A stretch of 64,000 bases of DNA from JAICND01 sp040905905 (GCA_040905905.1 JBBDQN010000051.1:1-64000); one strand, 5' to 3'; shown: positions 44,171-53,371, counted from the first letter of the stretch. Numbers and translations are program-made. The notes: generated from the sequence alone by a model not told the origin.

Positions 44171-45339
44171 GCTTGGATGACGATTCGGAGTGTCCTGGGA
44201 GTGATTGCCGCCGGCGGTGGCAACGAGAGGCCATTGCGTCCTGGCAGAACACTTCCGAGAACCTTGGGTCCGCTTGCCCCGGTGGCCGAAGGCACGTTGC
44301 CAGGGAGGCCATTCATGGTGAGAAAGCCGATCAGGGCGATGAAATACGCCTCTTTGAATGCGGCTGAAACCCCCAGGTCGTCGATCGGATGAACGGCGAC
44401 ACCGCCCAGTTCGGTCGCCAACATTTCAAGCAAGGTTGCATTCTCTGCTCCCCCGCCGGAAACGATGACCTCCTCGACCGAATTGTCTTGGCAGGCGTCG
44501 GCGACCGTGCGGGCGGTGAGAAAGGTCACGGTGGTGACTAGGTCCTCGGCCGCTACCGGGCCCACGTCTGCCAACGCCTCCAAGAGATAGGGACGATGGA
44601 ACCACTCTCTACCGGTCGTCTTGGGCGGTGAAGCCCGGTAGTAAGGATCGGCCAAGAGACGATCGAGAAGGGCACGATGGATTGCACCCCGCTTGGCCAG
44701 CTTTCCATTGCGGTCAAAGCGCTCCTGCCCGTCCGTGATGTGGCGAACCGCGGCATCGATGAGGACGTTGCCCGGCCCGGTGTCAAACGCTATCGGTTCC
44801 GACCCAGGACCAACCGCCGTGAGATTTGCGATTCCACCGATGTTGACGGCTGCGCACTTCCTGTCTCTTTGCTGAAGCAGGAGCACATCGAAGATCGCGG
44901 CCAAGGGTGCCCCCTGCCCGCCGGCGGCGACATCGGCCGCCCGCAGATCTGCCACCACCGGCAATCCGGTCTGTTCGGCGATCCAGGCGGGCTGCCCGAT
45001 CTGGAGTGTCCCCCGGGCGTGACCCTCCTCCACCCAGTGAAAGAGGGTTTGGCCGTGGGAGGCGATCAAATCGGCGGGAGCGCTGAGCTCGGAGAGTGCC
45101 TGACCGGCAGCTCGAGCAAAGGCCTGGCCCACCTCGTTGTCGAGACGGCAGAGTGCTTCGGAGGTGGTTGCCGCCGGAGGGAGGGCGGCCTCTAAGTCAG
45201 AACGTAACTCCGGCTCATACTCAACGACCATCGCTTTTAGAGGCGTAAGGTCGATCTGGTCGCCGTTGATTTGAAAATCGGCGACCGCGACGTCAATCCC
45301 GTCCATCGACGTGCCGGAGATCAAACCAACAACCCTCAT
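44167..45339 (-). CDS. anmK: anhydro-N-acetylmuramic acid kinase
   Basis: A 390-residue protein with the AnmK signature LISGTSMDGIDVAV (residues 7-20), ASHGQTLFH, FDTGPGNVLID (catalytic Asp region) and EVIVSGGGAENATLLEML. AnmK hydrolyses and phosphorylates 1,6-anhydro-MurNAc to MurNAc-6-phosphate, the substrate of MurQ encoded immediately upstream. It lies inside a peptide-importer operon with four-base overlaps on both sides. Confidence 0.93.
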   Translation of the reverse strand: MRVVGLISGTSMDGIDVAVADFQINGDQIDLTPLKAMVVEYEPELRSDLEAALPPAATTSEALCRLDNEVGQAFARAAGQALSELSAPADLIASHGQTLFHWVEEGHARGTLQIGQPAWIAEQTGLPVVADLRAADVAAGGQGAPLAAIFDVLLLQQRDRKCAAVNIGGIANLTAVGPGSEPIAFDTGPGNVLIDAAVRHITDGQERFDRNGKLAKRGAIHRALLDRLLADPYYRASPPKTTGREWFHRPYLLEALADVGPVAAEDLVTTVTFLTARTVADACQDNSVEEVIVSGGGAENATLLEMLATELGGVAVHPIDDLGVSAAFKEAYFIALIGFLTMNGLPGNVPSATGASGPKVLGSVLPGRNGLSLPPPAAITPRTLRIVIQA

Positions 45340-46226
45340 CTGTCCTCCAGGGCTTTCCTCACCACGCCGCGATGAGACTCGAGCTTTTGGCGCGCCTCGG
45401 TAACGCTCAGTCCTCCCAGCAGCATGAGGATCGCCACTTTCACCTCCCCAGCGGAGGCGCGCAACGCCTCGTCGACCTGTTTCATCTCAGCCCCGGTGGC
45501 CTGAAACGCAATTCTCCGGGCTCGATCGCGCAATTTCTCGTTGTTGGCGCGGAGGTCCACCATCAGGTTGCCGAAGGTCTTGCCAAGCCTGACCATCGCC
45601 ACCGTCGAGATGATGTTGAGTACGGCTTTCTGAGCCGTGCCCGCCTTCAAGCGGGTGGACCCGGCGATGACCTCAGGCCCTACCAACACTTCGATCGGGT
45701 GGTCGACATGTCGGCTCAACAACGCCTCGGGGTTGCAGGACACTCCAACCGTGACTGCCCCCAACTCCCGGGCCCGCACTACCGCTCCGATGGTGTAGGG
45801 AGTCCGGCCGGACGCAGCCAGTCCGACCACGGCGTCGGTTGCGGTGACTGCCAGCTTGTCCATGTCGGCGGCGCCGGAGCTCGCATCATCTTCAACCGCC
45901 TCCTGCGGCACGTTGAAAGCCGTGGCTCCTCCCGCCATAACCCCGATGACCCGATCCGTGTTGAACGTGGGCGGACACTCGGCTGCATCGAGCAACCCCA
46001 ATCGGCCAGCTGTACCCGCGCCGACATATATGAGACGGCCACCCGCTTCGAGCTGGGAATGGACCGCCTCGACGGCAGCGGCGATGCTGGGCGAAGCCGC
46101 CACTACTGCGTCGAGTGCTTCCTTCTGATCAGCAGCCATCAGCCGCACCAACTCCAATGTCGGGCGGAGATCGAGATCAGCCAATTCGGGCCGCAACTGC
46201 TCGGTAGCGAGGTCGGCGAGTTCCAT
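45336..46226 (-). CDS. murQ: N-acetylmuramic acid 6-phosphate etherase
   Basis: A 296-residue SIS-domain protein with the MurQ signature YVGAGTAGRLGLLDAAECPP, IAGGATAFNVPQEAVEDD-type central region and KAGTAQKAVLNIIST. MurQ splits the lactyl ether of MurNAc-6-phosphate, giving GlcNAc-6-phosphate and D-lactate. ATG 46226 shares one base with the stop of the permease gene (TAATG). Together with AnmK it completes the anhydroMurNAc recycling route. Confidence 0.93.
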   Translation of the reverse strand: MELADLATEQLRPELADLDLRPTLELVRLMAADQKEALDAVVAASPSIAAAVEAVHSQLEAGGRLIYVGAGTAGRLGLLDAAECPPTFNTDRVIGVMAGGATAFNVPQEAVEDDASSGAADMDKLAVTATDAVVGLAASGRTPYTIGAVVRARELGAVTVGVSCNPEALLSRHVDHPIEVLVGPEVIAGSTRLKAGTAQKAVLNIISTVAMVRLGKTFGNLMVDLRANNEKLRDRARRIAFQATGAEMKQVDEALRASAGEVKVAILMLLGGLSVTEARQKLESHRGVVRKALEDR

Positions 46227-47119
46227 TAGAGGCGACCTTCTCTCCGGGTGGGATCCAGAACGTCACGCAGCCCATCACCCAACAGATTCAGGCCCACCAC
46301 AGCCAGCACGATGGCGCTGGCTGGGAAGACCATCAGCCACCAGCCCCGCGCAAACAGGGTCCGCGCTTCGCTCACCATCAGTCCCAGCGACGGATCGGGG
46401 GGCTGGGTGCCGAGGCCGAGAAAGCTGAGGCTCGATTCGGTGAGGATGGCCCAGGAGAGGGCGAGAGCAATCTGGACGATGATCGGTGCGGTCACGTTCG
46501 GCAGCACGTGGCGGAAGAGCAGCCTTCCGGAACCAAAACCCAACACCCGACCGGCCTTGACATACTCCAACTCCCGGACCGTAAGGACCGGGCCCCGAGC
46601 CACTCTCACGAAGATCGGCGTGTAGACGACGGCAATGGCGATCACGGTGTTGATCCACCCCTGCCCCAACGCCGCCACGATGCTCAACGCCAGCAAGATG
46701 GCAGGGAAAGCGAAAAGCATGTCGGTCACCCTTCCGATCAGCCGATCGGACCAGCCCCCGAAGAACCCGGCCGCGATTCCAGCCATCGAACCGACCATCG
46801 CCGACAGGGCTACTGCTACCAGCGCCACCCGCAAGGAGGCCAGGACCCCGGCCATCACGCGCGAGGTGACGTCGCGTCCAAATTGGTCGGTGCCCATCCA
46901 GTGCTCCGGACTGGGAGCAGAAAAACGAATCGCTGGAGTCTGCTGGATCGGCGGAAACGGGGTCGCCCCCACTGCGGCAAGCACTGCGACCACCGCCAAC
47001 AAGGAGACGATGATCAGCCCCACCACCCAGTTGGGGCTTTTGGCCAGCCGCCGCAGCCATCCCTTTCCGACGGGAAGAGCCAGTGGATCAACCTGCAGGG
47101 TGGTGCCGGTCATGTCCAC
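46226..47119 (-). CDS. peptide ABC transporter permease, OppC/DppC type
   Basis: A 297-residue permease with an N-terminal single helix followed by a five-helix permease core, the GTDQFGRDVTSRVMAG motif diagnostic of DppC/OppC subunits, and the EAA-like loop (YVKAGRVLGFGSGRLLFRHV). It lies 40 bases after the OppB gene and directly before murQ. Confidence 0.9.
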   Translation of the reverse strand: MDMTGTTLQVDPLALPVGKGWLRRLAKSPNWVVGLIIVSLLAVVAVLAAVGATPFPPIQQTPAIRFSAPSPEHWMGTDQFGRDVTSRVMAGVLASLRVALVAVALSAMVGSMAGIAAGFFGGWSDRLIGRVTDMLFAFPAILLALSIVAALGQGWINTVIAIAVVYTPIFVRVARGPVLTVRELEYVKAGRVLGFGSGRLLFRHVLPNVTAPIIVQIALALSWAILTESSLSFLGLGTQPPDPSLGLMVSEARTLFARGWWLMVFPASAIVLAVVGLNLLGDGLRDVLDPTRREGRL

Positions 47120-47159
47120 AGCCCAACGCCGAAGCCATGGAGGGGCGGACAGCTCCGCC

Positions 47160-48116
47160 TCACGTCAGCCTCACCCGGGGATCAAGGCGGGCATAGGCCA
47201 GGTCGACCAGCAGGTTGACCACAACGAACAGGGCCGCGATGACGAGCACCGAACTCTGAACTACCGCGTACTCCCGCTGACCGATTCCGGTGAGTACCAA
47301 ACGCCCCATGCCGGGAAGGGCAAAGATTTCTTCGACGATGATTGTTCCCCCCAGCAAGTATCCGAACTGAATCCCGATGATGGTGATGATCGGAGTCCAT
47401 GAGTTTCCGAGGACATGACGCCATTTCACCCGGCTGGCCGAAAGGCCCTTACCACGAGCCGTGCGCACGAAGTCCTGGGAAGCGGCTTCAATGAAAGCCG
47501 AGCGAGTCGTACGCATGGTGGAGGCGGCGAGGCCCACGCCCAAGATCAGGGCCGGGTACAGCTGCTGTTGGAGATTGATGAGAGGTGCTTCCCAAAGGTC
47601 GACATAGCTGGCGGCAGCCGGGAAATAGCCGAAGCGCTCGGCCAGGAAAGCAATGACTCCTGAAGCGATTACGAAGTTGGGTATCCCGAGACCGAGAAGA
47701 CCAAAGGTCTGGCCGACCGTGTCGCGCAGCCCATTGGCATTGGAAGCCGCCATGACTCCTATCGCCACGCCCACGATCGAGCCAATCAGGGTCGATAGCA
47801 CCGCCAGTTCAATCGTGACCGGAAGCGCCCTCCCGATAAGACGGCCAACCGAGCTGCCGCTGGTCACCGAAATCCCGAAGTTTCCGGAGAGGACGCTGCC
47901 CAGCCACGTGAAGAACTGGAGCACCAGTGGTTGGTCGAGCCCGTAATAGCGTTCCAAGGACTCTCGTTGGAGAGGGGTCAGACTTCCGGACTCGATCCCA
48001 AAGCGGGCCGTGATCTCATCCCCGGGCAGGACCCGGAGAAGAACGAAGACGAGGACGGCCACGCCGATCAGCGTGATCAACGCGCCTGCCAGGCGTTTCA
48101 GGACATAGCGCCTCAT
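47160..48116 (-). CDS. peptide ABC transporter permease, OppB/DppB type
   Basis: A 318-residue permease with MRRYVLKRLAGALITLIGVA, GLDQPLVLQFFTWLGSVLSG and the EAA loop DFVRTARGKGLSASRVKWRH, typical of DppB/OppB. ATG 48116 overlaps the stop of the serine-hydrolase gene (ATGA); the longer frame to 48512 is inside that gene and rejected. Forms the membrane channel with the OppC subunit. Confidence 0.9.
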   Translation of the reverse strand: MRRYVLKRLAGALITLIGVAVLVFVLLRVLPGDEITARFGIESGSLTPLQRESLERYYGLDQPLVLQFFTWLGSVLSGNFGISVTSGSSVGRLIGRALPVTIELAVLSTLIGSIVGVAIGVMAASNANGLRDTVGQTFGLLGLGIPNFVIASGVIAFLAERFGYFPAAASYVDLWEAPLINLQQQLYPALILGVGLAASTMRTTRSAFIEAASQDFVRTARGKGLSASRVKWRHVLGNSWTPIITIIGIQFGYLLGGTIIVEEIFALPGMGRLVLTGIGQREYAVVQSSVLVIAALFVVVNLLVDLAYARLDPRVRLT

Positions 48117-49297
48117 GAATCGATGGCGGCCACAACCGCATTGTGGAACCTGGCTCGAAGAGCATTCACCGGCTTGCTGAGATCGACCGTTGGATGGGTG
48201 GCATTGGTGAGCAGGACCGCCACCAGTTCTCGTGACGGGTCGAGCCATATCGAGGTCCCGGTGAAACCCGTGTGACCAAAGGCGGAGGGCGACAACAGCT
48301 CCCCGCTGGGCCGCGGAACCCAGGGGGTTTCGGTGGGAGGGAAGAACCCGGCGTCGGCCCGGGTCAACTCGGTCAGGCTCGGGCCCCCGGTCTTCATCAG
48401 ATCCCATCCCAATCCCCGGCCGGCTCCGTGGGGAGCCTGCTCCGAGGTTGCGACACCGGCAACCGCTCTCGACAACGCCGCCGACTCGCGGCCGGCGAGA
48501 GTATCGAGCCACATTCCGCCGAACCGCCCCAGATCCGAAGCGTCGGAGAAAGCCCCGGCATGGGCGCTAACCCCGTCGAGCGCATAGTGGGCATTGCCGT
48601 CGTTTACCTCACCGGGATAGAACTCGGTCCGCCATTCTGAGAACTCCAACCCGGCCCAGTCGGCCATCCGTTTCTCGAAAGCGTTGCCGTGCTCGGTAAC
48701 TGCGAAGGCGTTGCCCGAGTTCGAGGGCAAGTACCCGGTTTGCGACATGTTGAGCGGTCGAAACACCAATTCGGCCGCCAACTCGTCCAGGCGGCGATCG
48801 GCCGCCCGCTCCAAAGCCAAGCCCAGCAACACAAAGCCGAGGTCGCTGTACTCAAAGCGAGAGCCTGGGTCCGTGGCAAACCCGAGCCGATCGATGACCC
48901 CCACAACTGCTTTCCGTTCTCGGGCCCAAACATAGAGGGGCCGCCAGCCCACCAATCCCGAGGTGTGTGACAGAAGACGTCGAAAGGTGACGCCCTTGCG
49001 CCGCACCTTTTGCAGCTCGGGCAGGAACTTCGTGACCTCCTCGTCGAGGGAGAAGATCCCGCGATCGACGAGAGTCAGGGCGACGGTCGCCCCCACCAGG
49101 GGCTTGGTCAGCGAGGCGAGATCGAAGATGGTCTCGCGCCGCATCGGCTCCGGTTTTGGCGCCATCGCGGCCGACCCGAATGCCTCGTGGTACACCACCT
49201 CGCCCCGGTGACGCACCAAAGCCACCGCCCCTGGCACCGTTTCGCTCTCTACAGCCTCAGCAAGCAGGCCCGAGACATTCTGCATCTCGCCGGTCAC
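48113..49297 (-). CDS. serine hydrolase, beta-lactamase/YbbE-YfeW type
   Basis: A 394-residue class C beta-lactamase-like serine hydrolase: catalytic FDLASLTKPLVG (SxxK), Tyr motif FEYSDLGFVLLG (YxN-like with Asp), and a C-terminal HTGFTGTS (KTG-equivalent). Homologues (YbbE/AmiE in Bacillus, YfeW beside murQP in E. coli) sit in MurNAc recycling clusters. No clear signal peptide is seen, so it may act in the cytoplasm on imported muropeptides. Translationally coupled to the OppB gene. Confidence 0.82.
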   Translation of the reverse strand: MTGEMQNVSGLLAEAVESETVPGAVALVRHRGEVVYHEAFGSAAMAPKPEPMRRETIFDLASLTKPLVGATVALTLVDRGIFSLDEEVTKFLPELQKVRRKGVTFRRLLSHTSGLVGWRPLYVWARERKAVVGVIDRLGFATDPGSRFEYSDLGFVLLGLALERAADRRLDELAAELVFRPLNMSQTGYLPSNSGNAFAVTEHGNAFEKRMADWAGLEFSEWRTEFYPGEVNDGNAHYALDGVSAHAGAFSDASDLGRFGGMWLDTLAGRESAALSRAVAGVATSEQAPHGAGRGLGWDLMKTGGPSLTELTRADAGFFPPTETPWVPRPSGELLSPSAFGHTGFTGTSIWLDPSRELVAVLLTNATHPTVDLSKPVNALRARFHNAVVAAIDS

Positions 49298-49342
49298 CCT
49301 TCCATCATGGTCGGTGCTCGTCCGGCCGGCTCCCAGTCGAGA

Positions 49343-50944
49343 TCAGCCGGAGGCGATCGTCACCTCTCGCAGCGATTTGATGGAACCCGTGGGATGAGGT
49401 ACGAAACCTTCCAGTTCGGGGACCAGCACCCGCGAGCGGAATCCCCGGAAGAGCCAAACCCAGGGTGATTGGTCCAGCAGGGTCCGCGAGATCTCGTTGT
49501 AAATCGTTACCCGCGCTTCGGGATCGGTCGTGGTTTGACCCTGCAAGATCAGGTCATCGAGTTCCGGTGAGCTGAAACCGCCGACATTCTGGAAGACCGC
49601 TTCCGACGTGAAGTACCTGATGTAGGTGAGATGGGGGTCAGGTCCGGCCCCGTTCTCCGAGAGTGCCGAGTCGAAATCGGCTGCCAACCATCGATCAACA
49701 TAGACGTTGGTTTCGAGTTGTTCGAGTTCGAGGTCGACGCCGATCTCGGCGAGTTGCGCCTGGAGATTCTGGCCGATGTTGATGTTGATCTCGCTCTCGC
49801 CGGTGATGATGATTGTCTCGATCGAGAATCCATCACCGAAGCCGGCATCAGCCAGAAGCTGTCGTGCGAGGTCTTTGTCTGGTCCATCGCAAGGGAGTCC
49901 GTCCCAGGGATCGGAGGCATAGATGCCCTCGACGTAGGGGCCGGTCTCTACCCCACTCCCAAACAGAGCTGCATCGATCAGCTCTTGGCGATCGATCGCA
50001 CAAGATATGGCTTGGCGAACTGCCTGTTCCTGGAGCGGCCCACGGGAGCTGTTCAGAAAGAAGGGGAAGTATCCCATGGCCGGGGAGGTCTCCACCACCA
50101 GTGGTGACGCCGCTTGCTCGAGTACCGCCGGATTGGTGATGATCCCCATATGAATCTCTCCTGCCTGCAGAGCAGCCAGCAACGACGTGTCCTCGGGAAG
50201 GACCCGGATCGTTACGCCTTCGATCGACGGAGCGGTTCCCCAGTAGTCAGCAAAGGTGTCGAGTTGCACCGATTCACCCTGGATCCATTCGATGAAGTCG
50301 AACGGGCCGGTGCCGTTGGGATCGGTCCCCACCGTGCCAGCTGAGATTGAGGCATCGGACATGATCGACGTGTTCACCCGAGTCAGCACTGCCGGGAGAG
50401 TTGCATCCGCTACTGCGAGCCCGAGAACCACCGTCAGATCATCGGGGGCGGTGATCTCCTGGATCGAGAGAATGAAGCTTCGGCCGACGGCTCCCGTTGC
50501 CTCATCGAGGATGCGCTCCAGCGAAGCGACCACGTCAGCAGAGGTGAACGGATCACCATCTTGGAAGGTGACTCCTTCTCTGAGATTGAGGGTCATCTCC
50601 GTGCCGTCTTCACTGTATGAGTAGTCAGCCGCAAGCCCGGGTTGGATGTTGAGATCGGAATCCAATTCAAAGAGTGTGTCGTAGACGAGCTCGAGGGCAT
50701 CGATGGTTTGAAACGCAGTGGCGAGATGGGGATCCAGGTTGTCGATGTCACCCGTCCGCCCGACAATGACTCTTCCGCCTCCTGCCGCCGCAGTAGTTTC
50801 GGTCGGAGCCGTCGTTTCGGTTCCAGTTGTCGGTGGGGCGGTGCTCGCGGTCGTAGTGGTGCTCGGCGGAGCGCACGCCGACAACAAGAGCACGACAACA
50901 GAGAAAACGCCGACGAGTCTTTTTGGCAGTCGTGTGATTTGCAT
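49343..50944 (-). CDS. peptide-binding lipoprotein, OppA/DppA (SBP family 5)
   Basis: A 533-residue extracellular solute-binding protein: signal peptide with lipobox LLSAC (Cys24), a Thr-rich linker (about residues 27-53), then the family-5 fold (DIDNLDPHLATAFQTIDALE, LREGVTFQDGDPFTSADVVAS). First gene of the operon, with a strong GGAGGAGAGG before the ATG and two DasR-like palindromes 48-76 bases upstream. In this context the ligand is probably a muropeptide or cell-wall peptide rather than a generic dipeptide; that is inference. Confidence 0.88.
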   Translation of the reverse strand: MQITRLPKRLVGVFSVVVLLLSACAPPSTTTTASTAPPTTGTETTAPTETTAAAGGGRVIVGRTGDIDNLDPHLATAFQTIDALELVYDTLFELDSDLNIQPGLAADYSYSEDGTEMTLNLREGVTFQDGDPFTSADVVASLERILDEATGAVGRSFILSIQEITAPDDLTVVLGLAVADATLPAVLTRVNTSIMSDASISAGTVGTDPNGTGPFDFIEWIQGESVQLDTFADYWGTAPSIEGVTIRVLPEDTSLLAALQAGEIHMGIITNPAVLEQAASPLVVETSPAMGYFPFFLNSSRGPLQEQAVRQAISCAIDRQELIDAALFGSGVETGPYVEGIYASDPWDGLPCDGPDKDLARQLLADAGFGDGFSIETIIITGESEININIGQNLQAQLAEIGVDLELEQLETNVYVDRWLAADFDSALSENGAGPDPHLTYIRYFTSEAVFQNVGGFSSPELDDLILQGQTTTDPEARVTIYNEISRTLLDQSPWVWLFRGFRSRVLVPELEGFVPHPTGSIKSLREVTIASG

Positions 50945-50991
50945 GTACCTCTCCTCCAGCAGAAACCTTCCCCGCCACCTCAGTCAAGGAC

Positions 50992-51020
50992 AATGGTCTG
51001 GACCAATGGTCTAGACCATT
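50992..51020. promoter_or_regulatory. paired DasR/NagR-like operators in divergent promoter region
   Basis: AATGGTCTGGACCAAT (50992-51007, one mismatch per arm pair) and AATGGTCTAGACCATT (51005-51020, perfect 16-base palindrome) lie 13 bases apart between the divergent importer and phosphotriesterase operons. The core TGGTCTAGACCA is the consensus of the GntR/HutC regulators DasR and NagR, which sense aminosugar phosphates. The GntR gene at 52622 is the obvious partner. Confidence 0.8.
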
Positions 51021-51081
51021 GATTAGCGTACCGATCACGGCGCACAGCGTCAACGGAGCCACGAAAGGTCGCGCGAAGACA

Positions 51082-52068
51082 GTGCGAATAGATACGGTCG
51101 CCGGAACGATCGCAGCAGAGGACTTGGGCGCAACCCTCATGCATGAGCACGTCTCCTCGCTCGCGCCCCAAGGCTTCTATTCGGGCGGCGGTGAAAGCGA
51201 TCTAGAAGTGCTCGCACCCCGAGCCCTAGGACCTCTCGCCGATGTGGGTGTCGCAGCCCTGGTGGATCTCACCGGGGGAAGCAGGATCGCCAACCTGGAG
51301 TCCGAGTTCGGACGGTTGCACCGGTTGGCGATGGGATTGCCCTTTCATGTGGTCGCCGGTTTCGCGTATTACAAGGAGCCGTGGCTGGAGCGGCTCGGCC
51401 ACGACAATCTTGACCGCTTGACCGAGCGATACATCCAAGCCGCCATCACCCCTGTCGCGGGGGTAAGAATCGGGGTTTTTGGCGAAGTCGGAACCAGTCT
51501 CGATGCGATCTCACCCCGAGAGGAGCTCCACCTCCGAGCGGTGGCCAGGGCCCATATTGCAACCGGACTGGCGATTTCCACTCATTGCACACTGGGAACC
51601 ATGGCCCCCGAGCAGGCCGCCATTCTCAGCAACGAGGGGGCCGACGTGGGACGAGTAGTGCTCGGTCATCTGGATCTGCGACCCGAGATCGACTATCTGG
51701 AGAAGGTGCTCGCTACTGGAGTCAATCTTGGCTTCGACACCTTTGGGAAGGAATGGTTCGACTATCGGGTCCCCGAGAGCGGGGGCCACGGTGAGGGTTC
51801 ATTTGTCAAGTGGACGTACCACCGGAGTGATGACGATCGCATCGCCGCCCTAGCGCTGCTGTGTGAGAGGGGTTATGAAGACCGCATCGTCCTCTCCTGC
51901 GACATGTCCGGAGTCGAGGCCTATTTCAATCCCTCCACTCATGGACGTTATGGCTACACCTATCTACACGCGGTGGTGCTCCCACGACTGCGTGCGATGG
52001 GAGTGGCCGATTCCTCTTTGCATCGCATGCTGGTCGACAACCCGGCTCGAATCCTGGGGCGGCCATGA
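51082..52068 (+). CDS. phosphotriesterase-family metal-dependent hydrolase
   Basis: A 328-residue amidohydrolase-superfamily protein of the phosphotriesterase/lactonase branch: LMHEHV (first metal His pair), IGVFGEVGTS (bridging residue region), ISTHCTLGT, LGHLDLR (metal His) and LSCDMSG (metal Asp). I prefer GTG 51082, where homology begins (VRIDTVAGTI), over TTG 51019, which lies in the operator. It is coupled by overlap to an acetyltransferase gene and the GntR regulator gene. In this setting a sugar or amino-acid lactone substrate seems more likely than an organophosphate. Confidence 0.82.
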   Translation: MRIDTVAGTIAAEDLGATLMHEHVSSLAPQGFYSGGGESDLEVLAPRALGPLADVGVAALVDLTGGSRIANLESEFGRLHRLAMGLPFHVVAGFAYYKEPWLERLGHDNLDRLTERYIQAAITPVAGVRIGVFGEVGTSLDAISPREELHLRAVARAHIATGLAISTHCTLGTMAPEQAAILSNEGADVGRVVLGHLDLRPEIDYLEKVLATGVNLGFDTFGKEWFDYRVPESGGHGEGSFVKWTYHRSDDDRIAALALLCERGYEDRIVLSCDMSGVEAYFNPSTHGRYGYTYLHAVVLPRLRAMGVADSSLHRMLVDNPARILGRP

Positions 52069-52625
52069 AGGGGATGGTCGTTGATGTTCGACCCGCCTCT
52101 GCTGCCGACGCCAAGGACATCGCCGAACTCCACGGTCGCTCGTTTCTCGCCACTTATCCCGACTTCTCAAGAACGATCGCCGCCACGAAACAGGGTCTGA
52201 GCCGCAGGATGGCATTGTGGACTGACCGTCTCGAGAACCCACCGCCAGGCAATGCGACCTTTGTTGCCCACGAGGATGTTCGAATCCATGGGTTTGTTTT
52301 TGTGGGGCCATCTGGGGACGAGGACCACAATGATGACGGCATCAGCCAGGTCTTCTCGATTCACGTCGACCCCTCTCGTTGGGGAGGCGGCATCGGAAAA
52401 CGGCTGCTTCACCATGCACTGGGTTTCCTCCAGTCATGCGGATCCAAAGAGGCCACTCTTTGGGTGGTGGCCGGCAACGACCGAGCCAGGCAGTTCTACG
52501 AAACCCTCGGCTGGCACCTCGACGGCTTGCAACGGAAAGAGATTCTCGCGGTCGAAGGACCGGACGGCGACGAGGTAGATGTGGTTCGCTACCGGCTCGA
52601 GCTGAATGCGCAGGATGAGCAATGA
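52065..52625 (+). CDS. GNAT-family N-acetyltransferase
   Basis: A 186-residue GNAT protein with RPASAADAKDIAELHGRSF at the start, the acetyl-CoA motif WGGGIGKRLLHHAL (R/QxxGxG/A) and NDRARQFYETLGWHLDG at the C-terminus. Overlaps the phosphotriesterase gene (ATGA) and the GntR gene (ATGA). In an aminosugar regulon it could acetylate an amino sugar or a peptide amine. Confidence 0.85.
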   Translation: MKGMVVDVRPASAADAKDIAELHGRSFLATYPDFSRTIAATKQGLSRRMALWTDRLENPPPGNATFVAHEDVRIHGFVFVGPSGDEDHNDDGISQVFSIHVDPSRWGGGIGKRLLHHALGFLQSCGSKEATLWVVAGNDRARQFYETLGWHLDGLQRKEILAVEGPDGDEVDVVRYRLELNAQDEQ

Positions 52626-53371
52626 CAAAGACCCAGCAGCCAAAGGGCGAATCCGTCCCTAAGTATTACGAATTGAGACAATGGCTTCGCCAGCAGATCG
52701 ACGGGCTTACTCCGGGAACGCTGGTGCCACCCGAGCGAGCGTTGAGTGAGCAGTTCGGCGTGTCGCGCACGACCGTTCGCCAAGCTCTCCACGACCTCGC
52801 AGTGGAAGGACGGATCATCCGCCGGCAGGGACGCGGGACGTTCGTTGCGACGCCAAAGGTCAATCAAAACATGCAATTGACTTCCTACACCGAAGCCATG
52901 AAAGCGCAGGGTCTCCGTCCGGGTTCGCGGATCGTTGATGTGGCAATCACTGAAGCAGAGGACGAAGTTGCCAGCCGCCTTGGTTTGGAACAGTCGGCCC
53001 TGGTGACGCGGGTGGAGCGGGTCCGTTATGCCAACGGGGAGCCCATGGCGGTAGAGACGGTATATCTCGATCACAACCGATTCCCGGGAATCGCAGAGGA
53101 GCTCTCGGAGGGCTTATCGCTTTATGCGATTCTCGAAGAGCGATTCGGAGTGGTTCCGGCCGATGCTGAAGAAACGATCGAAACGGTCCTGGCCCCACCA
53201 TCTGCTTCGCGGTTGCTCGGGTCCGATGCCAGCACCCCGATGTTGCTCCTAACCCGCAGCAGCCGTGACGCCGATGGGCGTCCGGTCGAATACGTGCGAT
53301 CGCTGTACCGAGGAGACCGCTTTCGGCTGACGGCGCAGCTCACCCGCTTCGGGGTCGGTCCTCAGAGTTAG
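52622..53371 (+). CDS. GntR/HutC-family regulator with UTRA domain
   Basis: A 249-residue regulator: GntR winged helix (PERALSEQFGVSRTTVRQAL, about residues 38-57, then RRQGRGTFVA) followed by a UTRA ligand domain (about 90-245, ending PVEYVRSLYRGDRFRL). The family includes DasR, NagR and FrlR, which sense sugar phosphates. The DasR-like palindromes at the head of its own operon and of the divergent muropeptide importer make it the probable regulator of both. GlcNAc-6-P or MurNAc-6-P, products of this pathway, are candidate ligands. Confidence 0.88.
   Translation: MTKTQQPKGESVPKYYELRQWLRQQIDGLTPGTLVPPERALSEQFGVSRTTVRQALHDLAVEGRIIRRQGRGTFVATPKVNQNMQLTSYTEAMKAQGLRPGSRIVDVAITEAEDEVASRLGLEQSALVTRVERVRYANGEPMAVETVYLDHNRFPGIAEELSEGLSLYAILEERFGVVPADAEETIETVLAPPSASRLLGSDASTPMLLLTRSSRDADGRPVEYVRSLYRGDRFRLTAQLTRFGVGPQS

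Noticed and set aside
42153..50944. Generic dipeptide/nickel importer
   Set aside because: murQ, anmK and a YbbE/YfeW-type hydrolase are embedded in the same operon with overlapping codons, which points to wall-derived ligands.
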